DNA of 46,463 bases. Origin: JBAUHN01 sp049680295. Its GTDB lineage: Bacteria; Pseudomonadota; Alphaproteobacteria; Rhodobacterales; Rhodobacteraceae. The position numbers and the translations under genes were made by a program. Below are positions 40,735 through 46,463 of this stretch, piece by piece. How positions within the stretch are numbered: the stretch's first letter is position 1; every line of letters begins with the position of its first letter. The stretch lies in the NCBI GenBank assembly GCA_049680295.1, contig JBAUHN010000275.1, positions 1 to 46,463 of the forward strand, read 5' to 3'. Under the pieces are notes generated by a model. The model was given only the letters and a program-made list of their open reading frames with translations. It did no database searches and was not told the origin of the DNA.

Positions 40735-41531
40735 TGAAAAAAACAAGTGCGTTGACCGGCCTGATCCTGATGGCGCAATCGGCCGCGGCAGACCCCAGCG
40801 GATTTGAAGCCAGCATTGATCTGTCGTACAACCCGAACCTGATTGTCACCGCCCGCGGCGGCACATTGGGGGGATTGATGGCGGCACTAGGCCTGGCACA
40901 ATCCGCCACCAGCAGCACCGCCAAACTAGGCACAACAATCCGCTATGAAACCAACACCGTCGCCGGTGCGCAAAACGCCATTATCGCCGGGTATCCGCAG
41001 GCCATTACATCGGCCTCAATCACGATGGGCACGATTGATCTGCAACTTGATATCCCGCTGGTACGCGCCAATGCGCCCAGCAGCAAAATCGGATTGATGG
41101 CAAATTACGAAGGATGGTTCTGCGTTGATGCTGAACATTGTCAGATGATCGGCACGGTGAATGCCCCCTGGGGGATGCAGGGCATTGCGCTGAACAATGG
41201 TCAGCATACGTTGCTGGATGAAACTGGCGCAACTAATTCCTCAAACGATGTATTTGGGTTTCAGATGGGGCGCACTGCTGCGCGGGGTGAATTCACGCCG
41301 GCATTGGCGACAACCGGTTTTGGCACTGTTTCGGTGGATGGATTTATGGTTGGCATCATCTCGCGCCCTTCAGGTCGGATGCTGTCTGGCCTGAGCTTGC
41401 CACCAATCACCGCTTTGGTTGGCACACAGGAAATTGGCCGCTCTGAATCCTGGCTGTATCTTGAAGGTGACCAGTTAAACGGCATCGTCAAAGTCGAAGG
41501 CACCATTGGACAGATCAGCGTTTTGCCCTGA
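40734..41531 (+). CDS. Secreted protein of unknown function
   Basis: A 265-residue protein I do not recognise. It begins with a signal peptide (MKKTSALTGLILMAQSAAA, cleavage about residue 19). The mature protein is Gly, Ala, Ser and Thr rich, with alternating hydrophobic strands (SASITMGTIDLQLDIPLV, GFGTVSVDGFMVGIIS), suggesting a beta-rich fold. It has two Cys close together (WFCVDAEHCQM) that could form a disulfide and no lipobox. The ATG at 40734 overlaps the rlmN stop and has AAGGAGG 10 bases upstream, so translation is coupled to rlmN. The pairing with an rRNA methyltransferase gives no functional clue. Confidence 0.75.
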   Translation: MKKTSALTGLILMAQSAAADPSGFEASIDLSYNPNLIVTARGGTLGGLMAALGLAQSATSSTAKLGTTIRYETNTVAGAQNAIIAGYPQAITSASITMGTIDLQLDIPLVRANAPSSKIGLMANYEGWFCVDAEHCQMIGTVNAPWGMQGIALNNGQHTLLDETGATNSSNDVFGFQMGRTAARGEFTPALATTGFGTVSVDGFMVGIISRPSGRMLSGLSLPPITALVGTQEIGRSESWLYLEGDQLNGIVKVEGTIGQISVLP

Positions 41532-41678
41532 TCGCGCAGCCCGCTGCCAAATGAGGCAGGGTGCCACGGCAATGCCCATCTGAGATTGAAATGCCCACAT
41601 TTTGCCCCACTGCGGTGCGAATGCTGACATCTATCGGCGGTAAACCGCTTATCAGGGGGCATTTGCTGGAGAAAATCC

Positions 41679-41891
41679 ATGGCTGCCGAAATGAATACCG
41701 ACTTCCAACTTGCCGAAAAGATCATCAACATCGTGATCCGTGAACGACGGCTTGCCCTGTCCGACCGCGAATGGAAACATCGCCTGGCCGGTTACGGGAT
41801 TGGCATCGATGACACCAATGATGAAAGCATCATCGAAACCCTGCCGCATCACAAACCCGTTTGCATGCTGCCTGCCGAATTACATGCCTGA
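41679..41891 (+). CDS. Small hypothetical protein (70 aa)
   Basis: A 70-residue, mildly acidic protein I do not recognise. It reads as a genuine small globular protein (FQLAEKIINIVIRERRLALS, then HRLAGYGIGIDDTNDESII) with no signal peptide. TGGAG is 8 bases before the ATG, an excellent ribosome site. The 147-base gap to the upstream gene suggests its own promoter. It is convergent with the LOG-family gene, 7 bases away. Confidence 0.6.
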   Translation: MAAEMNTDFQLAEKIINIVIRERRLALSDREWKHRLAGYGIGIDDTNDESIIETLPHHKPVCMLPAELHA

Positions 41892-41898
41892 TCAGGCT

Positions 41899-42738
41899 TT
41901 AACGCCCTGGTAACGCATCCCGCGCGGGCGCCGTGTCCCAGTTTTCGATCAGCTGCATTGCATCCGCTGCTGTGTCGACAAAGCGGAACAGGTCCAGGTC
42001 TTCGGCCGAGATTGTGCCGGCATCCGCCAGTGCGTCCCAATTCAGGATTGTCTCCCAGAACTGCTGTCCGAACAGCAATATCGGCACGCGCTGCATGCGC
42101 CCGGTTTGGATCAGGGTCAGGGATTCGAATAATTCGTCCATGGTGCCAAAACCACCCGGAAACACGCAGATCGCCCGCGCACGCATCAAAAAGTGCATTT
42201 TGCGAATGGCGAAATAGTGAAAATTGAAACACAACTCAGGTGTCACATATTCATTGGGCGCCTGTTCATGGGGCAGAACAATGTTCAACCCAATCGATTG
42301 CCCACCGGCGTCCAGCGCACCACGGTTGCCCGCCTCCATCACGCCCGGGCCACCGCCCGTCACCACGACGTTTTCGCGACCACTGCTTTCCATGCTTTTG
42401 ATCGTCATCAGCCGGGAAAACTCGCGCGCCTCATCATAAAACACGGACAGGTCCGCCAATGTCCTGGTCCGCGCCTTATCTTTTTGGGCGGGTTCAGGAA
42501 TCCGCGCGCCGCCAAACAAAACGATGGTGCTGGAAATGCCATGTTCATCAAGCATCAATTCAGGCTTTAGCAGTTCAAGTTGCAACCGGACGGGCCGCAA
42601 TTCATCGCGGCACATAAAATCATCATCCGTAAACGCCAAACGATAGGCAGAGGCCCGGGTTTGCGGCGTATCGGGGACTTCTTTGGCGGTTGTGCGGTCG
42701 GCATGGGCATCGCGCAAAGGGTGGCGGCGTTCAGGCAT
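41899..42738 (-). CDS. LOG family (TIGR00730-type) Rossmann-fold protein, putative nucleotide phosphoribohydrolase
   Basis: A 279-residue protein of the LOG/lysine-decarboxylase-like family. Members cleave nucleoside 5'-monophosphates at the N-glycosidic bond; some make cytokinins. The signature PGGFGTMDELFE is complete, preceded by VVTGGGPGVMEAGNRGA and by STIVLFGGARIP. Length is longer than short LOG proteins because of an N-terminal extension of about 75 residues, as in the group often misnamed lysine decarboxylase. It is encoded on the minus strand between a small hypothetical gene and dapD, divergent from dapD across 163 bases. Substrate not determined. Confidence 0.88.
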   Translation of the reverse strand: MPERRHPLRDAHADRTTAKEVPDTPQTRASAYRLAFTDDDFMCRDELRPVRLQLELLKPELMLDEHGISSTIVLFGGARIPEPAQKDKARTRTLADLSVFYDEAREFSRLMTIKSMESSGRENVVVTGGGPGVMEAGNRGALDAGGQSIGLNIVLPHEQAPNEYVTPELCFNFHYFAIRKMHFLMRARAICVFPGGFGTMDELFESLTLIQTGRMQRVPILLFGQQFWETILNWDALADAGTISAEDLDLFRFVDTAADAMQLIENWDTAPARDALPGR

Positions 42739-42901
42739 AATAATCTCCGGGCTTCAATTCCCGGCAAAGTCCATTGTTGCGCGCCAAGATGCAATGGGCG
42801 ACGGCCAACTAATCGGGCATCTACCGAAACGATTGCGCCAGGCCCGTGCTGCAGGTATAGCGCGCCAGATACACCCACACCCCATTCCCGGAGCGCACAC
42901 C

Positions 42902-43729
42902 ATGTCCAACGCCCAACTAGAGACCGCCATCGAAGCCGCATGGGAGGGCCGCGATGCCATCACTCCCGCCACCAAAGGCGAGACCCGCGACGCCATCGAA
43001 GGCACGTTGGCCGCCTTGGACAGTGGCAGATTGCGCGTCGCCGAAAAACAGGCAAGTGGCGATTGGCACGTCAATCGATGGGCCAAAAAGGCTGTGCTGC
43101 TGGGGTTCCGCATCAAAGACATGGAACAACAGTCAGGTGGCCCGCAGGGTGCCGGTTGGTGGGACAAAGTCGACAGCAAATTCGCAGGATGGGGCGACAA
43201 TCAGTGGAAAGCTGCAGGGTTTCGCGCCGTGCCCAACTGCATCGTGCGCAAATCTGCCTTTATCGCACCGGGGGTTGTCCTGATGCCGTCTTTTGTGAAC
43301 CTTGGCGCCTATGTTGACGAAGGCACCATGGTTGACACATGGGCCACGGTCGGCAGCTGTGCGCAGATCGGCAAAAACGTACATTTGTCCGGCGGCGTCG
43401 GCATTGGCGGCGTATTAGAACCGATGCAGGCAGGCCCGACCATCATCGAAGACAATTGTTTCATCGGTGCACGGTCGGAAGTTGTCGAAGGCTGTATCGT
43501 GCGCGAAGGCTCGGTCTTGGGGATGGGGGTCTTTATCGGCAAATCCACTAAGATCGTAGATCGCGAAACCGGCGAATTCACCTATGGCGAAGTGCCCGCA
43601 GGATCGGTCGTGGTCGCGGGGTCGTTGCCGTCGAAAAATGGTGTCAGCCTCTATTGCGCGGTGATCGTCAAAAAAGTCGACGCGCAAACCCGGTCCAAGA
43701 CCAGTATCAATGAGCTGCTGCGTGACTGA
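42902..43729 (+). CDS. dapD: 2,3,4,5-tetrahydropyridine-2,6-dicarboxylate N-succinyltransferase
   Basis: A 275-residue left-handed beta-helix enzyme that succinylates tetrahydrodipicolinate in the succinylase branch of lysine/diaminopimelate synthesis. Visible: AIEAAWEGRDAITPATKGE at the N-terminus, NRWAKKAVLLGFRI, hexapeptide-repeat core including VNLGAYVDEGTMVDTWATVG and GGVGIGGVLEPMQAGP, and a C-terminal GVSLYCAVIVKKVDAQTRSK. The ATG at 42902 matches the family start. The next gene overlaps its end by 8 bases. dapE follows about 1.8 kb downstream, beyond a minus-strand gene. Confidence 0.97.
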   Translation: MSNAQLETAIEAAWEGRDAITPATKGETRDAIEGTLAALDSGRLRVAEKQASGDWHVNRWAKKAVLLGFRIKDMEQQSGGPQGAGWWDKVDSKFAGWGDNQWKAAGFRAVPNCIVRKSAFIAPGVVLMPSFVNLGAYVDEGTMVDTWATVGSCAQIGKNVHLSGGVGIGGVLEPMQAGPTIIEDNCFIGARSEVVEGCIVREGSVLGMGVFIGKSTKIVDRETGEFTYGEVPAGSVVVAGSLPSKNGVSLYCAVIVKKVDAQTRSKTSINELLRD

Positions 43730-44087
43730 CGCACCAAAGAAAGAAAAAAAACCGTCGCGCCAGCAGGTCTTTACCTTGCTGGTGCAGATCGGACGCAAAG
43801 CGGGGGACGGGTTGCCGAAAAAGGCGACCGGTGCCGCGCTGATGATCTATGCCAGTGGTGTAGATGAGGCAGAGGCCGTGCGCGAAACCGTGGCGATCCT
43901 AAAACAAGCCGACACAGCACCGCTGGATGTAACCGGCTATGGCACGCTGGATGAACGTCTGGCCGAAGGTCACGAAATCGAAGAAGAAGAACGCAGCCTA
44001 ATGCAGCGGGCTTTGGAAGAAAACGCAGTCATTGTCGCACAGATGACACCGTTCTATGAACCATTGCCAGTGCCGGACGCTGATTGA
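43722..44087 (+). CDS. Conserved-looking hypothetical protein overlapping dapD
   Basis: A 121-residue protein I do not recognise. The N-terminal lysine-rich stretch (DAPKKEKKPSRQQ) is followed by VFTLLVQIGRKAGDGLP, ALMIYASGVDEAEAVRET and an acidic helical half (EGHEIEEEERSLMQRAL). There are no Cys, membrane segments or signal peptide. The GTG at 43722 gives MTDAPKK and is preferred over an ATG at 43710 that would add Ser-Cys-Cys; both overlap dapD. Overlap with dapD implies co-translation, so a link to lysine synthesis is possible but unproven. Confidence 0.65.
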   Translation: MTDAPKKEKKPSRQQVFTLLVQIGRKAGDGLPKKATGAALMIYASGVDEAEAVRETVAILKQADTAPLDVTGYGTLDERLAEGHEIEEEERSLMQRALEENAVIVAQMTPFYEPLPVPDAD

Positions 44088-44097
44088 ATACCGCGCC

Positions 44098-45192
44098 TTA
44101 GGCGACCCGTTGAGTGGTCAGGGTAACCGCCTCGTACCAGCGCAAAACCGGAAACACCGATCCGCCGTGTTCCGGCAGGGTTTTGCGATCAATTCCAGCC
44201 AACAGGCTTGCGGCCAATTGATCCGGTTTTCTGCGAATACGCCCGATATAGAGACTTTCCAACTGTGCGCCGGCGGCGGTCAAACTGTTATGTCCCGGCA
44301 GTACCAATTGCGTGTAGCTGGCCAAGGTGCCGGGACGTACGCTACGTGCAGAAAATCCATTTGTAAGGTGCCGCGCAGGTACAAGAACGGCTTCTTGATT
44401 GAACAGATACTCAACGTCTGATCCGGTAATGACGATTCGTTGTTCAGGCGAAACGACTATATCTTGCAGCAGGCCGAAATAGGGTGCGCGCAGCCACACC
44501 GGCGCGAAAGAACCTCGCGCAGGGACGCAACGCTGCACGCAATGCAATACCGGAACAGTTTCGCCGCGGTCCGTCATTACCAGATCACCGCGCCGCAAAT
44601 CCTTGGCGGCGACATATCCATCAGGCGTTGCAATCGGCGTCGATGGTGCCAGCGTCGGCATTGGCCCGACAGGTTCAATCTGATCGGACAGGGCGGCAAA
44701 CACCATATCGGCGGCAAAGCTTTGACTGCCATGCCCCAACATCAGGTCGCGCAGATCGGAAATCGACACTGGTTTGGGGTTTTTCACAGCAACGGCGACA
44801 CTGGTGCCATCCTCGGGACATTCGACGGTTAGGCGCCCCCACTCATTTGGCGCATCCCAAGAAAAAGTGACGCGTAAAACGTCCGTCCTGCTTGCATTCT
44901 TGTGGGGGACTGTCGCGTGAGTGATGTTTTTTGCGACGGCCTGAACCATCGCGATTCCGCCACCGGGAATGGCCTGAAATTTCAAACTACGCGGCCAGGG
45001 AAAATCATTGTTGTAGCCAAACAGCAATTGCGGCCGACCATCCGGTGAAAGCCGTGTTTCAAACAACAGGCTGCCGCGCGGTAAGACATGATCCGGCCCA
45101 TCGTCGCAAATTGGCGTATCGCGGCGATCTGTCCCGATGCCATGCAATGAAAACCTGCGTTCCGAATGATCAGCCAGCGCAATCCAGGTCAT
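44098..45192 (-). CDS. Hint-domain (hedgehog/intein-like) protein with degenerate active site
   Basis: A 364-residue protein. Residues about 178-330 form a Hint_2-type domain of the kind common in Rhodobacterales: STPIATPDGYVAAKDLRRGD (first block), WLRAPYFGLLQDIVVSPEQR (second block) and VPARHLTNGFSARSV. The Cys that should open the domain (usual CFTPGT) reads TLAPST here, and the usual SPQHR His reads SPEQR, so autocatalytic cleavage is unlikely. The first 175 residues are a separate domain I do not recognise, with strands such as LRVTFSWDAPNEWGRLTVE. No signal peptide is seen. It is convergent with the hypothetical gene downstream of dapD and divergent from dapE. Confidence 0.8.
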   Translation of the reverse strand: MTWIALADHSERRFSLHGIGTDRRDTPICDDGPDHVLPRGSLLFETRLSPDGRPQLLFGYNNDFPWPRSLKFQAIPGGGIAMVQAVAKNITHATVPHKNASRTDVLRVTFSWDAPNEWGRLTVECPEDGTSVAVAVKNPKPVSISDLRDLMLGHGSQSFAADMVFAALSDQIEPVGPMPTLAPSTPIATPDGYVAAKDLRRGDLVMTDRGETVPVLHCVQRCVPARGSFAPVWLRAPYFGLLQDIVVSPEQRIVITGSDVEYLFNQEAVLVPARHLTNGFSARSVRPGTLASYTQLVLPGHNSLTAAGAQLESLYIGRIRRKPDQLAASLLAGIDRKTLPEHGGSVFPVLRWYEAVTLTTQRVA

Positions 45193-45506
45193 GAAATTGC
45201 ACCGGGCCCAGCGAGTGGAAAAGTTAACATGTCACGCTCCTCGAACCCAGGGAAAGGCAGCATACGTGCGGAAAAGTACAACGGGAGTTTTGCCCGCACA
45301 CCGTCGCTGATCATTTTGATACAGAGGGCCGCATTTTTCATGCTGGCCGGACTGCCGATACCCTGCCTCGGGTTTATTATTTGCCACAGGCTATCACGGC
45401 GATTCGCCCTTTGGGAACACTTTTGTGCTGTGACCCCCTTGGCATCTGGTTTTTTTCGCCACAAACATGGGTGCACCCGCAAAAACCGCTCAAACAGGAT
45501 CATATC
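45193..45506. other. Intergenic region upstream of dapE
   Basis: 314 bases with no convincing gene. A stem GTGCGGAAAA / TTTTGCCCGCAC with a 2-base bulge occupies 45266-45299. The dapE promoter must lie here. A 104-codon minus-strand frame covers the region and ends on the Hint gene start, but its composition is not protein-like. Confidence 0.5.
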
Positions 45507-46463
45507 ATGCCCGGTTTCGACCCCGTCAACTTGACCGCTGAATTAGTCAAATGCGCATCGGTGACGCCTGCGGATGCCGGCGCGCTGGATATCGTGGCAA
45601 AACCGCTAAGCGACGCCGGGTTCGAGATCGCATGGGCGGATCGCGGCGGGATCAGAAACCTGTTTGCCAGATGGGGCGACAAGTCGCATCCGCGGACATT
45701 TGGTTTCAACGGGCACACGGATGTCGTCCCCATCGGCAACGCGGATGACTGGTCGACGCCGCCCTTTGGCGCCGAAATTAAGTCGGGCGTGATGTATGGG
45801 CGCGGCACCACGGACATGAAATCAGGCGTCGCGGCCTTTGTTGCCGCCGCGATTGATTTCGTGACGCAGACCCCCTCCGACGGCGCGATCATTCTGGCCA
45901 TTACCGGCGACGAAGAGGGCGACGCGCTGGATGGCACAACCGCACTTTTGGCGCATATGGCGGATGTAGGCGAAAAGATGAGCGTCTGTCTGGTCGGGGA
46001 ACCCACTTGCCCGGACAAGATGGGCGACATGATCAAGATCGGGCGGCGCGGGTCGATGACGGCCCGGTTCCGGGTGATCGGCAAACAAGGGCATTCCGCC
46101 TATCCGCACCGCGCGGTCAATCCGCTGACCGCAATGGCACGCCTGATGGACCGTCTGGCCGGGCATGAACTGGACGCAGGCACGGATCATTTTGATGCCT
46201 CAACACTGGCTATTGTCACTATCGACACCGGTAATCCGGCCACCAATGTGATCCCTGCCGAATGTGCCAGTACCGTCAACATCAGGTTCAACGACAGCCA
46301 CTCCGGTGCGTCCCTGACCGATTGGTTGCAAGGCGAAAAGACCCGTGTAGAGACTGAATTTGGCGTGTCGGTTGAAATAAGCGTCAAGGTTTCCGGCGAA
46401 AGCTTTCTGACACCGCCTGGCCCCCTGTCTGACCTGGTATCCAAGGCCGTAGCAGCAGAAACC
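45507..46463 (+). CDS. dapE: Succinyl-diaminopimelate desuccinylase, N-terminal 319 residues (cut by window edge)
   Basis: The frame stays open from the ATG at 45507 to the last base. The enzyme is a di-zinc M20 peptidase-fold hydrolase that removes succinate from N-succinyl-LL-diaminopimelate, after DapD and an aminotransferase. Visible: PVNLTAELVKCASVTPADAG, GFNGHTDVVPIG with metal His and Asp, MYGRGTTDMKSGVAAFV with the bridging Asp (usual GAADMK reads GTTDMK), ITGDEEGDALDGT with catalytic Glu pair, LVGEPTC, and RRGSMTARFRVIGKQGHSAYPH in the dimerisation domain. About 60 C-terminal residues are outside the window. The ATG is preceded by CAGGAT about 9 bases upstream. Confidence 0.96.
   Translation, partial: MPGFDPVNLTAELVKCASVTPADAGALDIVAKPLSDAGFEIAWADRGGIRNLFARWGDKSHPRTFGFNGHTDVVPIGNADDWSTPPFGAEIKSGVMYGRGTTDMKSGVAAFVAAAIDFVTQTPSDGAIILAITGDEEGDALDGTTALLAHMADVGEKMSVCLVGEPTCPDKMGDMIKIGRRGSMTARFRVIGKQGHSAYPHRAVNPLTAMARLMDRLAGHELDAGTDHFDASTLAIVTIDTGNPATNVIPAECASTVNIRFNDSHSGASLTDWLQGEKTRVETEFGVSVEISVKVSGESFLTPPGPLSDLVSKAVAAET

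Noticed and set aside
45189..45503. 104-codon minus-strand frame whose TGA overlaps the Hint gene ATG
   Set aside because: The ATGA overlap is tempting, but composition is irregular (many Arg, Cys, Trp, Pro), there is no ribosome site, and it would occupy the whole dapE promoter region.

Overview
The window is bacterial chromosome, almost certainly from the Rhodobacterales (roseobacter group) of the Alphaproteobacteria. Three things point there. The replication genes run rpsT-dnaA-dnaN-recF-gyrB next to mutM-ubiE-ubiB. A serC-serA operon is preceded by a leader resembling the alphaproteobacterial serC RNA motif. IalB-family and Hint-domain proteins typical of the group are also present. Coding density is high. 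No tRNA, rRNA, CRISPR array, prophage or intact insertion sequence was seen. The genus cannot be named from sequence alone.

Layout. (1) 1-2601: the end of a branched-chain-amino-acid-type ABC transporter operon (binding protein, LivF-like ATPase) and a phenylacetate-CoA-ligase-like enzyme. (2) 2619-5989: a ferric-iron ABC permease (plus strand) and a ferric-binding protein (minus strand), convergent around a GNAT acetyltransferase. IscR-type palindromes lie upstream of both transport genes, and no cognate ATPase is present. (3) 6117-14717, all minus strand: a YghU-type glutathione transferase, gyrB, a LysE-family exporter, recF, dnaN, dnaA and rpsT. (4) About 14921-26072: an 11-kb accessory block. 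Ornithine cyclodeaminase, a glutamine-synthetase-like ligase and an RpiR regulator run leftward. A complete Liv-type importer (with a LivM-LivG fusion), an N-formylglutamate-amidohydrolase-like enzyme, an isochorismatase-like hydrolase and a class III aminotransferase run rightward. It looks like one uptake-and-catabolism unit for an ornithine-related or amidated amino compound. It separates echA from rpsT, which I recall as neighbours in other roseobacters. (5) 26075-30138: echA and mutM (minus), ubiE and ubiB (plus). (6) 30193-33083: an XRE-cupin regulator and the threonine-to-glycine pair kbl-tdh, with a palindromic operator array and a hairpin covering the kbl ribosome binding site. (7) 33095-37719: a PPP-family phosphatase and serine biosynthesis, with serC-serA divergent from serB. 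(8) 37737-42738: rhizobial-type asparaginase, an IalB-family protein, rlmN, two uncharacterised proteins and a LOG-family protein. (9) 42902-46463: lysine/diaminopimelate genes dapD and dapE (cut by the window edge) around a small hypothetical gene and a Hint-domain protein lacking the usual catalytic residues.

The strongest candidate for an undescribed system is the accessory block in (4). The next most interesting items are the kbl-tdh control region, the iron-transport operators and the serC leader. Functions are assigned from recognised motifs in the translated sequence. No database search was possible.
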